Shown here in pieces: positions 16,682-27,700 of a stretch of 64,000 nt of DNA. The first letter of the stretch is position 1. Each line of letters starts with the position of its first letter. The stretch lies in the NCBI GenBank assembly GCA_016871805.1, contig VHCG01000007.1:45166-109165 (forward strand), in the 5' to 3' direction. A program made the position numbers and the translations under genes. Under the pieces are notes generated by a model. The model was not told the DNA's origin. It worked only from the letters and a program-made list of their open reading frames with translations, and ran no database searches. This DNA is from Verrucomicrobiota bacterium (GTDB lineage: Bacteria; Verrucomicrobiota; Verrucomicrobiia; Limisphaerales; UBA9464).

Positions 16682-17914
16682 TCATCGGACCCGCTCCACG
16701 GAAGGACGCTCCTTCTGGAGCACCACCAGACCGTTGGCCACCGGGCGCTCCACCCCGTCGGAGGGACTGTTCATGACCCGACCCAACACCCAGAGCGTGG
16801 AGGATCCCCCGCCGTCCAGATTGACGGCCTCACGACATCCGAGGCGGACCAGGTAGGCGGCCAGTTCCGGGAAGGTCATCCCAACCGACAGCCCCCCTTG
16901 GCGTCCGTCCACCTCCACGAGGTACAACCACCGATCGTCCCAGCCGATGGCGGACCTCGGATGGCGGCGCTGGAAGCCCGACCACGTCATGGCCTTTCCC
17001 TCCCGGACCAGCGTTGGTCCACCCCCGAGGGCGGTGCGGACTCCGGAGAGATCGGGCTGGGTCTGGGGAACCACCTCCAACCGATCCCCGACCTCGAGGT
17101 GCACTCCAAGCCGATCGCCCAGCGTGAGCACCAGATCCTCCCGTCCAACCGGGTGCCGTCCTCCGGCCCGGACCTCCCGGACACGGACCTCCAGACGACG
17201 CCCCACGCGGAGGGGCAACCCCTCCCCTCGGGCGCGCTCCAGCACATACTGGATGCCGGGTGTCGGCGGGGTCAGGGACCCGACGGCGGCCGTGTACAGG
17301 ACCGCCCCATCATCGAAACCCACCTCGTTGAGGCCCACCACGAGCCCCCGACGGCCGGGCAGGATCACCCGGAGCCGGGAATGGACATTCGTCTGATGCG
17401 GTCGCCCCCGTGAATCGATCCAGAAGCACGCATGGCCCGCGGGGGCGCTGACGAGCTCACCCTCCCGAATCAACAGGTCCCGCGGATCCCCGGAGAGGCC
17501 ACCCCCATCGAGATACAGATCCCCGTTGATCGCCGCCACAGGACGACCGATCGAATCGGGCAGCAGGCGGACCTGGTCCGAGATCGTCGTCTTGCCGATC
17601 CGATGTCCGTTCCCCAGCGATGTCGTCAGGACCAGGTCCCGACGACGACGATCCAGCCGCAGGATGTGGATGGACCACGGCATCTCCGAAACCACCTCGT
17701 GCCGGTAGAGGAATCCCTTGTCGACCGTGTCACCCCCGGTGTCCGCCCGCGGCGCGGCATCGGTCGCAGGCATCAGGAGAAGGATCCCGAAACCCATCCG
17801 GACCGATGCCCGAGCCCCCCATCGGAGGAGGAACGCAAACCCGTCCACAACCCCTGCCACGGCGCAAGCCCCACCGAGGAATGACCGGGCTCGGATGGAG
17901 GAAAGCGGGGCCAT
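16682..17914 (-). CDS. Phosphodiester glycosidase (NAGPA-domain) family protein
   Basis: About 410 residues. The C-terminal half carries the NAGPA signature: GGGPTLVREGK, RRHPRSAIGWDDRWLYLVEVDGRQ, SVGMTFPELAAYLVRLGC, then NLDGGGSSTLWV and SPSDGVERPVANGLVV. The family hydrolyses phosphodiester-linked sugars, as in uncovering N-acetylglucosamine from mannose-6-phosphate, and bacterial members occur in cell-envelope and exopolysaccharide contexts. A hydrophobic N-terminus suggests export. GTG 17920, ATG 17914 and an internal ATG at 17797 are all possible starts; the ATG at 17914 is used here. The gene is divergent from the giant lamin-tail protein with about 230 bp between them. Confidence 0.8.
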   Translation of the reverse strand: MAPLSSIRARSFLGGACAVAGVVDGFAFLLRWGARASVRMGFGILLLMPATDAAPRADTGGDTVDKGFLYRHEVVSEMPWSIHILRLDRRRRDLVLTTSLGNGHRIGKTTISDQVRLLPDSIGRPVAAINGDLYLDGGGLSGDPRDLLIREGELVSAPAGHACFWIDSRGRPHQTNVHSRLRVILPGRRGLVVGLNEVGFDDGAVLYTAAVGSLTPPTPGIQYVLERARGEGLPLRVGRRLEVRVREVRAGGRHPVGREDLVLTLGDRLGVHLEVGDRLEVVPQTQPDLSGVRTALGGGPTLVREGKAMTWSGFQRRHPRSAIGWDDRWLYLVEVDGRQGGLSVGMTFPELAAYLVRLGCREAVNLDGGGSSTLWVLGRVMNSPSDGVERPVANGLVVLQKERPSVERVR

Positions 17915-18150
17915 GGTCACGTCACGACAGACTAGGCGGCCCGGATCCCGAAGTCAGCGGATTCCAATCCAGGTCCCCAAGAACCCCTCCCGCACTTCCC
18001 GAAACTGCCAACCTCCGACTCGGCCAGGCCCTCCACCGCATCCATCACGGTCCAGCCCCAGGAACCCGGCGCAGACCGTGGCATTCACCCCCACCGCCGC
18101 ACCGAGACTCTCCTCGAACCCGGCAGCGGAGCTGCTAGGTTCCCGTCACC

Positions 18151-21100
18151 GTGAATTTTCCAGTCCGTCACCCCGAGGAAACCCGAAACCCGCGGAAACC
18201 CTCCATCCAGAGGCGCTGGCGGGGGTGGGGCCCCGCGACAATCGCCGCGGTCCTCCAGTGCCTCGCGACTGGCGTCGGATTCGGACAGGTCCGCATCAGC
18301 GAATTCCTCGCCTCCAACGCGCAGTCGCACCCGGACATCGTGGATTTCAGCGACTACCCGGACTGGATCGAGCTGGAGAACACCACGGATCAACCGGTGT
18401 CGCTGGGCGGGTGGTATCTGAGCGATGACCCTGCGCGGCCCCTGCGGTGGGCCCTGCCGTCGACCACGGTGATTCCGGCCCGCGGATTCCTGCTCGTCTG
18501 GGCCGACGGAAAGGACGCGTTTCCGGGCCAGACCCATCCCCGCGGCTACTGGCCCTGGCGCAACTTTGTCACCGAGGGCCATCACGCCAATTTCTCCCTC
18601 TCGGCAACCGGGGAGTCGATCGTGCTCTCCCGATCGGGACAACCGCTGACCACGCTGTTGATCATACCCGGGACCCCAAAACCGACGCCCCCCCTCGAGG
18701 CGGCACGCTGGAGGTACCTGGATGATGGATCCAATCCGGGAACGACCTGGCGCAGCCGTACCTTCGACGACACCGCCTGGAAATCCGGACCCGCGCAGCT
18801 GGGCTACGGCGACGGGGACGAGGCGACGGAGGTGGGGTCGGGGCCCAGCGCCAATGACCGCTTCATCACGACCTATTTCCGCCACGCGTTCACGGTCGAC
18901 AACCCCCAGAACATCACGGCACTGACCCTGCAGCTGCTGGTCGACGACGGGGCCGTGGTCTACCTCAACGGCGAGGAGGTGGTCCGACAGAACCTGCCTG
19001 CGGGCGAGATCACCCACCAGACGCTTGCCGGCAGCTCGATCGGTGGGGCCGCCGAAAGCCAGTTCACCTCCCATTCGATTCCCACCACCGCCCTGGTGGC
19101 CGGCACCAACGTGATCGCCGTGGAGGTGCACCAGGTCGCCGCCAACAGCTCGGACATCGGCTTCGATCTCTCACTGGTCGCCTCCGCTGCCGGGGAGGCC
19201 GCGATCGTGGACCAGACCTCCTACGGTCTGCAGCTCCCCGACGTGTCACGCGGCCGAGACGGGTCCGGGGAATGGGTCCAGTTCGTCGAACCCACCCCCA
19301 TGGCTCCGAACACGAGTCCCAAGGTGGCGAGCCTCAGGACCGAAGGCCCCACGGTGTCCATCTTCCCTGATGCCGGCCGTCGGAGCGGGTCGGTGGAGGT
19401 GACGCTCAACGCCTCTTCCGGGATACTCCGGTACACCCTCGACGGATCGAACCCACGATCGGATTCGCCCCGCTACGAGAATCCGCTGAAACTCACCAAG
19501 ACGACGATCGTCCGGGCTCGTGCCTTCGTGGACGGCGTCCAGCCCGGACCCATCGCCACGCGGACCTACCTGATCGGGGAACCGGAGAGCACCCTGCCGG
19601 TCGTTTCGGTCGTCAGTGATCCCGAGCGGCTGTTCGGTGATCGGATCGGCATCTACTACAATCAGCATGAACAGGCCACGGGGGGAGGACCCGGCCTGCG
19701 GGACGTCTACAAGGGCAAGGACTCGCCGGGGCACCTCGAGTTCTTCCCCGCAGACGGAGGCCCTGGCTTCCGGGCAAACGGCGGCGTCCGGATGGGCGGC
19801 GAGAACAACTGGGTGCACGCACAGCGGGCCCTGAACTTCGCGCTGCGGGGAGCCTACGGCGACACCGAGATCCGACACGACCTCTTCCCCGGGTCCGGGA
19901 TCGCCCTGCACCAGTCGCTGACCCTCAGGGAAGGCGGCGATGCCTGGGATCGGGAGATGCTCCGGGACGCCCTCTGGACCTTCCTCGCAAAGGGGCAGCT
20001 GCGCTCTGGAACATCCGACTACCGCCCCAGCATCGTCTACATCAACGGTGCGTACTGGGGGATCCATGACATCCGGGCCCGCTGGGATGACATGTGGTTC
20101 TTCGAGCATCACCGGCTGAACGCCGGTGACGTGGACCACCTGATCTATGGGCACCTGACTTCCTCGGCGGTCACCCTCGGCGCCGAAAAGGGGGACACCG
20201 CCTCGTGGCTGGCGCTCCTGGACTACCTGCGCGCCCACGACCTGAACGATCCGGCGGTCTGGGCTGCAGCCGAGGCACAGATCGACATCGATAGCTTCAT
20301 CGACTTCGTCGTGAGCGAGTCCTACGGCGTCAACATCAGCTGGCGCCACAACCGCGAGTTCTGGCGCCCCCGCACGGCTGGGGGCCGATGGCAATGGTTC
20401 CTGCCCGACATGGACCAGACGTTCCGCCTGTCGCAGGTCGGCGGCGGTGTCCTCTCCGCCATGCTCCAGCAGGAGGATCTCCTCGTGCTGCTCAAGACCA
20501 GCCCGACGTTCCGGAACCGTCTGGCCCAAAGGTTCGCGGTGCATGTCGGATCGACCTTCCTGCCCCCGCGGGCGATTGGCCTGCTCGACGGCATGGCCGC
20601 GGAGGTCGAATCGGAGATCCCCCGCCACTCCGCCCGCTGGGCGCCGCTGGGCGGCCTGACCCCGGCGAGCCGGGCCAGTGCCCTCTCGGACATGCGGACG
20701 TTCATCCAGCGGCGCCATCAGGACGACGGAGCCCTGGCCGAAGTGCGGCAACAGCTCGGCCTCGGAGCCAACGCCGTGGCGGTCACCGTCGGGGCCTCCC
20801 CCGCCGCGGGCGGTACCCTGCGCCTCCAGGGTGTTCCGGTTCCCCCCGGGACACTGAAGCTCTTCCCGGGAATCCCTTTCCAGGCGGAAGCCGTGGCGGG
20901 TCCAGGATACCGCTTCGTCCGCTGGTCCGGTCGCGACGGCGGTCCCGTGCAGACACTGACCGTCACCGGCGCCGGCGAGCTCGTTGCAGAATTCGAGCCC
21001 TCCCCCGGAAGCATCCTGGGCGGGGTGCTGGATCAGGACCGTCGACTCACCGCGACCGATTCCCCCTGCGTCATCGACGAAGACCTGATCATTCCCAGAG

Positions 21101-23496
21101 GACGGACCCTGACCGTGGATCCCGGTGTCATCCTGGAGATGCAACCCGGACGCCACCTCCGGGTCCAGGGTGCCCTCCAGATCGAAGGCACTGTCGAGAA
21201 ACCGGTACGCTTCGTCGGTCGGAATGGAACCCGCTGGGGCGGCATCAGCTTCGAGGCCCCGGAGGTTTCCTCGACCCTCAGGAACGTGGTCCTCCGAGGT
21301 GCCACACGGGGCTTCAATCCCGCAGTCTATCCCTATGCCATTTCGGGCCTGAACGCACAGCTGACCCTCGACGGCCTCGACATCGACGAGTGCGAGGGGC
21401 CGATCTTCTGTCGGGGCGGCTTCGTGACCCTCAGGAACAGCCGACTCCACACCGCCTACACCGGCGACTGCATCAACGTGAAGCAGGGCGGTGCCCTCAC
21501 GGAAAATTGCACGTTCTTCGGCAACACCGCACCCGACACGGACGCCATCGACTACGACGGAGTCTCGGGAGGAATCATCCGGAACTGTCGGATCTATCGC
21601 TTCGCCAGCCCCAACTGCGACGGCATCGACATCGGTGAGACCTGCACGGATGTCCTGGTCGAGGGCAACCGGATCTACTTCAACTCGGACAAGGGCGTCT
21701 CCGTCGGACAGGGATCCTCGGTCATCATGCGCCACAACCTGATCGTGGGCTGCAACCTGGGTGTGGGTGTGAAGGACCTCGGCTCCCGGGTGACCCTGGA
21801 CCAGAACACCATCGTCCGTTGCGCGGTCGGGGTCGACGTCTACGAGAAGAACTTCGGTCATGGCGGCGCTCAGGCGACCGCGGTGAACACTGTGTTCTCG
21901 AAGTGCTCCGTCGCCACCGTGCGGGCAGACGCCCTTTCGAATGTTGAGGCCAGCTACTGCCTGTCCGACACGCTACCGATCCAGGGCACGGGAAACCTGC
22001 TGACCGATCCTGGGTTCATCGAACCTGGAATCCTGAACTTCCAGATCCGACCCGATTCCGCTGCTGTCAACGCCGGGGATCCCAACCATGCCCCCGACCC
22101 GGATGGGTCACGGGCCGACATCGGCGCCCCCTACCGATACCAGCTTGGTGATTATCCCTACGCCCCGGAGCAACGGGTGGTGATCGAGGAGGTTCTTGCC
22201 AACTCAGGCTCGGGTGCCGACTGGGTGGAACTCCTGAATCGGTCGAGCGTGCCGGTCGACATCAGCGGCTGGTATCTGAGCGACAGCGGCACGGTGCTCC
22301 AGAAATACCGCATTCCGCTGGGCACCCTCCTGCAGCCGGGAGGCCGCATCGTCTTCCGGGAGGACCTCCACTTCGGAGACGCCTCGACGGATCCGGGCCG
22401 CCTGGTGCCATTCGCCCTGAGTGATCTGGGGGAGACGCTTCATCTGACGGCCTTCGCCGCCAGCGGCCAGATCGAATACGACACGAAGGAGGACTTCGGA
22501 GCGTCCCTCCCGGGCGAGGCGCAGGGCAATCACTACAAGAGCTCGACCGACTCGTGGAACTTCGTGCCGCTCCTGGTCCCTACCCCGGGCGAGCCCAACA
22601 GTCCGCCACGGATCGGACCCGTGGTGATCTCGGAGATCCACTACGCCCCCGCGACCGATCCAGAGACGGAATTCCTCGAGCTGGTGAACGTCTCCCCGTC
22701 GCCCGTCACCCTCTTCGATCCCGACCGCAAGGCCGCCTGGCGGATCGGCAACGGGGTGGAGTTCGACTTCGCGACCAACCCGCCCGTCGTCCTGCCCCCG
22801 CAGGGTCGCCTCGTCCTGGTCGCCAATCTCGAGCACTTCCGGGCCGCATTCCAGGTGCCGGACGGCGTACCCGTGTTCCAGTGGACCCGTGGTCGGCTCT
22901 CGAACGGCGGTGAGACCGTGGAGCTTGATCGTCCTGCCGGGCTGGACGAGCTGGGCGTCCGCCATCATGCCCGGGTCGACCGGGTGAACTACCTCAGCCA
23001 GGCGCCCTGGACCGCGGGCGCCCTGCTGACAGGCAAATCGCTGCAGAAATCGAACGAAGCGGCCTACAGCAACGACCCGGCTCCCTGGTCGGCGAGCATC
23101 CCCACACCGGGTGCGCCCATCAGCGGTCAGGGATTCGCGGGCTGGATCTCCGGATTCGGACTGCCCGCCGATCTTCAGGGCGGCAATGTCGATGCCGACG
23201 GGGACGGAGTGCCGAACCTGCTGGAGTTCGCCCTGGGACGGGTTCCGACGACGCGCGAGGCGGAGCCACCCGTCACGATCGAGGGAACCGCTGACGGTGT
23301 GGTCGTCCGGTTCCGGATCCGTTCCGACCGGAGCTCCCTGGTGGCCGTGCGACTCGAGTCCATCGGCATCCTCTCCGGAACCGAATGGCAGCGGCTGGCG
23401 CCGTCGGTGATCGCCACGGAGGGCAGCCTCCAGACCCTCGCGGTGACGCTGCCCGCCGACATCACCGAGGCATTCTTCCGCCTGGTCGCCCAATAG
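18151..23496 (+). CDS. Giant secreted lamin-tail / CotH kinase-like / beta-helix protein
   Basis: 1781 residues, GTG start, signal peptide ending near VGFGQ (RRWRGWGPATIAAVLQCLAT). In order: lamin-tail domain (about 50-150, VRISEFLASNAQ, DWIELEN, GWYLSDD); a galactose-binding-like segment (about 187-350, DDGAVVYLNGEEVVR); a chitobiase-like segment (about 405-480, ILRYTLDGSNPRSDS); a CotH-type region (about 490-860, PVVSVVSDPERLF, WQWFLPDMDQTF); an Ig-like repeat (about 875-950); a right-handed beta-helix (about 950-1310); two more lamin-tail domains (about 1335-1620); and a C-terminal NVDADGDGVPNLLEFALGR calcium-loop segment. There is no PEP-CTERM or LPXTG anchor at the end. The family is common in Verrucomicrobia, presumably a surface or exported scaffold or kinase-like protein; substrate unknown. 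Confidence 0.85.
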   Translation: MNFPVRHPEETRNPRKPSIQRRWRGWGPATIAAVLQCLATGVGFGQVRISEFLASNAQSHPDIVDFSDYPDWIELENTTDQPVSLGGWYLSDDPARPLRWALPSTTVIPARGFLLVWADGKDAFPGQTHPRGYWPWRNFVTEGHHANFSLSATGESIVLSRSGQPLTTLLIIPGTPKPTPPLEAARWRYLDDGSNPGTTWRSRTFDDTAWKSGPAQLGYGDGDEATEVGSGPSANDRFITTYFRHAFTVDNPQNITALTLQLLVDDGAVVYLNGEEVVRQNLPAGEITHQTLAGSSIGGAAESQFTSHSIPTTALVAGTNVIAVEVHQVAANSSDIGFDLSLVASAAGEAAIVDQTSYGLQLPDVSRGRDGSGEWVQFVEPTPMAPNTSPKVASLRTEGPTVSIFPDAGRRSGSVEVTLNASSGILRYTLDGSNPRSDSPRYENPLKLTKTTIVRARAFVDGVQPGPIATRTYLIGEPESTLPVVSVVSDPERLFGDRIGIYYNQHEQATGGGPGLRDVYKGKDSPGHLEFFPADGGPGFRANGGVRMGGENNWVHAQRALNFALRGAYGDTEIRHDLFPGSGIALHQSLTLREGGDAWDREMLRDALWTFLAKGQLRSGTSDYRPSIVYINGAYWGIHDIRARWDDMWFFEHHRLNAGDVDHLIYGHLTSSAVTLGAEKGDTASWLALLDYLRAHDLNDPAVWAAAEAQIDIDSFIDFVVSESYGVNISWRHNREFWRPRTAGGRWQWFLPDMDQTFRLSQVGGGVLSAMLQQEDLLVLLKTSPTFRNRLAQRFAVHVGSTFLPPRAIGLLDGMAAEVESEIPRHSARWAPLGGLTPASRASALSDMRTFIQRRHQDDGALAEVRQQLGLGANAVAVTVGASPAAGGTLRLQGVPVPPGTLKLFPGIPFQAEAVAGPGYRFVRWSGRDGGPVQTLTVTGAGELVAEFEPSPGSILGGVLDQDRRLTATDSPCVIDEDLIIPRGRTLTVDPGVILEMQPGRHLRVQGALQIEGTVEKPVRFVGRNGTRWGGISFEAPEVSSTLRNVVLRGATRGFNPAVYPYAISGLNAQLTLDGLDIDECEGPIFCRGGFVTLRNSRLHTAYTGDCINVKQGGALTENCTFFGNTAPDTDAIDYDGVSGGIIRNCRIYRFASPNCDGIDIGETCTDVLVEGNRIYFNSDKGVSVGQGSSVIMRHNLIVGCNLGVGVKDLGSRVTLDQNTIVRCAVGVDVYEKNFGHGGAQATAVNTVFSKCSVATVRADALSNVEASYCLSDTLPIQGTGNLLTDPGFIEPGILNFQIRPDSAAVNAGDPNHAPDPDGSRADIGAPYRYQLGDYPYAPEQRVVIEEVLANSGSGADWVELLNRSSVPVDISGWYLSDSGTVLQKYRIPLGTLLQPGGRIVFREDLHFGDASTDPGRLVPFALSDLGETLHLTAFAASGQIEYDTKEDFGASLPGEAQGNHYKSSTDSWNFVPLLVPTPGEPNSPPRIGPVVISEIHYAPATDPETEFLELVNVSPSPVTLFDPDRKAAWRIGNGVEFDFATNPPVVLPPQGRLVLVANLEHFRAAFQVPDGVPVFQWTRGRLSNGGETVELDRPAGLDELGVRHHARVDRVNYLSQAPWTAGALLTGKSLQKSNEAAYSNDPAPWSASIPTPGAPISGQGFAGWISGFGLPADLQGGNVDADGDGVPNLLEFALGRVPTTREAEPPVTIEGTADGVVVRFRIRSDRSSLVAVRLESIGILSGTEWQRLAPSVIATEGSLQTLAVTLPADITEAFFRLVAQ

Positions 23497-23574
23497 CCAC
23501 GCCCCACGATGCCCTGGCGAACGACGAAGCCCGCACCGCTCGCCATCCGATGGGCGCCCAGGTAGCGTCCGGAC

Positions 23575-24663
23575 ATGGTTGAGATCCTCCGTCGCCTCGG
23601 CCTCGGGCTGCTCCTGATCTGCCTCTCGGCGGCGGTGTTGCTCTACACCGACCGCGGATCGCGGCGCTCGGCCCGAAACGATCGTCCGAAGGACCGTCCG
23701 CTCCAGATCGCGCTGGTGCAGCACACCTCGCTCCAGGCCCTCGACGATGGGGCTCGTGGTGCCGTGGAACGCCTTGCGGAACTCGGATTCCGGGAGGGAG
23801 AGCGCATCCGGATCTCCCGGTTCAACGCCGAGGGCGATCTTGGGACCGCCAACACCATCGCCCGTGCCGTCACCGGGGGAGACTACGACCTCATCATCAG
23901 CATCAGCACCCCGTCCCTCCAGACCGTCGCCAACGCCAATCGGTCCGGGGCCAGGACACACCACGTGTTCGGGGTGGTCACGGACCCCGCCGGCGCCGGC
24001 GTCGGCATCAACCCCGACAACCCGTCGGAACATCCTCGCTACATGACCGGGTACGGATCGATGCAACCGGTGGATCAGACCTTCGCCCTCGCGCGCCGGA
24101 TGAATCCGAGCCTCAAGCGGGTGGGTCTCGTCTGGAATGCCGCGGAGGCCAACTCCCTCGCACAGACCCGCGTCGCCCGGAAGGTGACCTCCGATATGGG
24201 AATCGAACTGGTCGAGGCCAACGCCGAGAACACCACGGCGGTCATGGAGGCGGCGACGTCCCTGTTCTCAAGGGGCATCGATGCGCTCTGGATCAGTGGG
24301 GACATCACCGTGACCTCGGCGTCCGACTCCCTCATCGCGGCGGCACAACGCTCCGGGATCCCGGTGTTCACCAGCGTCCCACCCCGGATCCAGCAGGGGG
24401 CCGTCTTCGACCTCGGGTCAGACTTCCTGCAGGTCGGACGCACGATTGGCGACCTATCAGCCGAGGTGCTGAAGGGGGCCAACCCCGGGGACATCCCGGT
24501 CAAAAACTTCGTGCCGATCCGCTTCCTCTACAACGACCTTGTCCTCTCGGGGCTCAGGACACCCTGGATCATCCCGGACGACCTCAAGGCCACGGCGGTG
24601 GGTTGGATCAGTCGGACCTCGACCAATCTCACCGCACTCTCGCTGCCGACAAAAAAGCCGTGA
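23575..24663 (+). CDS. ABC transporter substrate-binding protein (ABC_sub_bind family), orphan
   Basis: 362 residues with an N-terminal membrane or signal segment (LRRLGLGLLLICLSAAVLLY) and no lipobox. The body matches the type 1 periplasmic binding fold of the TrpX/YtfQ-like ABC_sub_bind family: QIALVQHTSLQALDDGARG, LAELGFREGERI, DYDLIISISTPSLQTVANA, MNPSLKRVGLVWNAAEANS, and GIDALWISGDITVTSA. Members bind amino acids or other small ligands. No permease or ATPase gene is beside it, so it is either an orphan receptor or works with a distant transporter. It follows the lamin-tail gene by 78 bp and precedes pyruvate carboxylase by 90 bp. Confidence 0.8.
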   Translation: MVEILRRLGLGLLLICLSAAVLLYTDRGSRRSARNDRPKDRPLQIALVQHTSLQALDDGARGAVERLAELGFREGERIRISRFNAEGDLGTANTIARAVTGGDYDLIISISTPSLQTVANANRSGARTHHVFGVVTDPAGAGVGINPDNPSEHPRYMTGYGSMQPVDQTFALARRMNPSLKRVGLVWNAAEANSLAQTRVARKVTSDMGIELVEANAENTTAVMEAATSLFSRGIDALWISGDITVTSASDSLIAAAQRSGIPVFTSVPPRIQQGAVFDLGSDFLQVGRTIGDLSAEVLKGANPGDIPVKNFVPIRFLYNDLVLSGLRTPWIIPDDLKATAVGWISRTSTNLTALSLPTKKP

Positions 24664-24753
24664 CGCCCCACCCGGGGGGTCTCGGCCGGACGCGGACTAC
24701 GCTTTCCCGCTTTTTCCACCCCGGGATCCCCGGGTAGGGTCTTGGTCCGCCGT

Positions 24754-27700
24754 ATGTCCAACCGAGCCCCCGCAGAACGTACTCCCGAGACCCCCACGCG
24801 CCGGACCTTCAGGAAGCTGATGGCGGCAAACCGCTCGGAGATCGCCGTCCGCATCTTCCGCGCCGGCACCGAGCTGGGACTCCGCACGGTCGCCGTCTAC
24901 GCCCAGGAGGACCGCTTCTGCATCCACCGGTTCAAGGCCGATGAGTCCTACCTCGTCGGCCAGGGCAAGGGTCCGGTCGCCGCGTACCTCGACATCGACG
25001 GGATCGTCTCGGTCGCCCGACAGAAGGGCGTGGATGCCATCCATCCCGGCTACGGGTTCCTGAGCGAGAACCCCGAGTTCGCCCGGGCCTGTGCCAAGGC
25101 CGGCGTGACATTTGTCGGCCCCCGACCGGAACTCCTGGAGATGATGGGCGACAAGACCGCGGCCCGGGCCGTGGCCGAGCGCCTCGGCGTGCCGACGCTG
25201 CCCGGCACCAAGGATCCGATCTCCGACCGTTCCGCCGCCCTGAAGGCCGCGAAGTCCATCGGGTTCCCCCTCATCATCAAGGCCGCCTTCGGCGGCGGCG
25301 GACGTGGCATGCGGGTCGTCCGCAAGGAATCGGATCTCTCCCAGCTGCTGGATGAGGCCCAGGGCGAAGCCGAGCGCGCCTTCGGCAACCCCGCCGTCTT
25401 CCTTGAGAAGTACATCCCCCGCGCCAAGCACATCGAGGTCCAGATCCTCGGCGACCAGCACGGGAACGTCATCCACCTCTACGAGCGCGACTGCTCGGTC
25501 CAGCGCCGGCACCAGAAGGTCATCGAGGTCGCCCCCAGCTTCGGCCTCCCCGAGAACATCATCCGCGAGCTGTGCGACGCCGCGGCCCGGATCGCCCGCG
25601 ACATCCGGTACGACAACGCCGGCACCATCGAGTTCCTCTACGACCTCGACCAACACGAGTGGTTCTTCATCGAGATGAACCCCCGCATCCAGGTCGAGCA
25701 CACGGTGACGGAGGTCCTCACCGGACTCGACCTCGTCCGGGCCCAGATCCTCATCGCCCAGGGCCACTCCCTGCACTCGCGCGAGGTCGGGATGCCGGCA
25801 CAGAACCAGATCCCGAGGAACGGCTACGCGATCCAGTGCCGCGTCACCACCGAGGATCCGGAGAACAAGTTCACGCCCGACTACGGCAAGATCCTCGCCT
25901 ACCGCTCCCCGGGCGGGTTCGGCATCCGGCTCGACGGCGCCATGGGCTACTCGGGCGCGGTCATCACCCCCTTCTACGATTCGATGCTCGTGAAGGTCAT
26001 CGCCTCCGGACAGAACTACGAGATCGCGATGGACCGGATGCACCGGGCACTCTCCGAGTTCCGCATCCGCGGGGTGAAGACCAACATCCCCTTCCTCGAG
26101 AACGTCATCCAGCATCCCGAGTTCCGGACCGGCCAGGCCACCACGACGCTGATCGACACCACGCCGGAGCTCTTCAAGTTCACCTCCAGGAAGGACCGCG
26201 CCACCAAGCTCCTCAACTACCTCGGCAACGTCGTCGTCAACGGCAACCCCCACGCCAAGGGCCATCAGCCCAAGGGAGTGATTCCCCTGCCGACCGCACC
26301 GCGCGGCGGACAGCCCGGACAGCCCCTGCCGACCGGCACGCGGGACCTCCTGCTCAAGCTCGGGCCGAAGAAGTTCGCCGAGTGGACGCTGTCCCAGAAG
26401 CGCCTGCTGATCACCGACACGACCTTCCGCGACGCCCACCAGTCGCTCATGGCAACCCGGGTTCGGACCTACGACATGCTGGCCTGCGCCGACGCCATCG
26501 CGCACCGGCTGGGGGATGCCAAGACAGGGCTCTTCTCCCTCGAAATGTGGGGCGGGGCGACTTTCGACACCGCGATGCGGTTCCTGAACGAGGACCCCTG
26601 GGACCGGCTCCGCCAACTCCGGGCCCGCATCCCCAACATCTGCTTCCAGATGCTGTTCCGTGGCTCCAACGCAGTGGGGTACTCGAACTATCCCGACAAC
26701 GTCGTCGCCGGCTTCGTGAAGCACGCCGCCCAGTCGGGGATGGACCTCTTCCGGATCTTCGACTCCCTCAACTACACCCCGAACCTCCGCGTTGCGATGG
26801 AGGCGGTACAGGATACCCCGGCACTCTGCGAGGCCGCCATCTGCTACACGGGCGACATCCTCGATGAACGACGCGACAAGTATCCGCTGAAGTACTACGT
26901 CAAGCTGGCCAAGGAGCTGGAGAAGATGGGCGCCCACATCCTGGCGATCAAGGACATGGCCGGCCTCTGCCGACCGCTGGCCGCCCGGAAGCTGGTCAAG
27001 GCGCTCAAGGAGGAGCTCGGGATTCCCATCCATTTCCACACCCACGACACCGCCGGCGTGCAGGCCTCGGCGGTCCTGAATGCCTCCGAGGCCGGCGTCG
27101 ACATCGTCGACCTCGCCATCGCCTCGATGTCGGGCAGCACCTCCCAGCCCAACCTGAACTCCGTGGTCTGCGCCCTCGAGAACACCCCGCGCGACACGAA
27201 GATCGACCCCGAGGCCCTGGGCGAGATGTCGGACTACTGGGAACGCGTCCGCGAGATCTACGCGCCGTTCGACACCGCCCCGAAGACCGGTTCCGCCGAG
27301 GTCTATCTCCACGAGATGCCCGGCGGCCAATACACCAACCTCCGCGAACAGGCCGCGAGCATGGGCGTCATCCACCGGTGGCCCGAGATCGCCCGGACCT
27401 ATGCCGAGGTGAACGCGCTCTTCGGCGACATCGTGAAGGTTACGCCGTCCAGCAAGGTCGTGGGGGACATGGCCCTGTTCCTCTTCAGCCGCGGCATCAA
27501 GCCGGCCGACGTCGTGAACCTCGAGCCGGGTTCCACCCCCTTCCCCGAGAGCGTGATCGACATGCTCAGCGGCGGCCTCGGCTGGCCCCAGGGCGGCTGG
27601 CCCGAGGATGTCCAGCGGGTCGTGCTTGGCGAGAAACGCGCCACCGAGGCCCGGAAGAACTGCGCCAAGGATGTCATCCCCGGTGCCCAGGCCACGCCTG

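Noticed and set aside
19246..21861. 871-codon minus-strand frame opposite the lamin-tail/CotH gene
   Set aside because: Antisense shadow; the plus-strand frame shows clear domains throughout.
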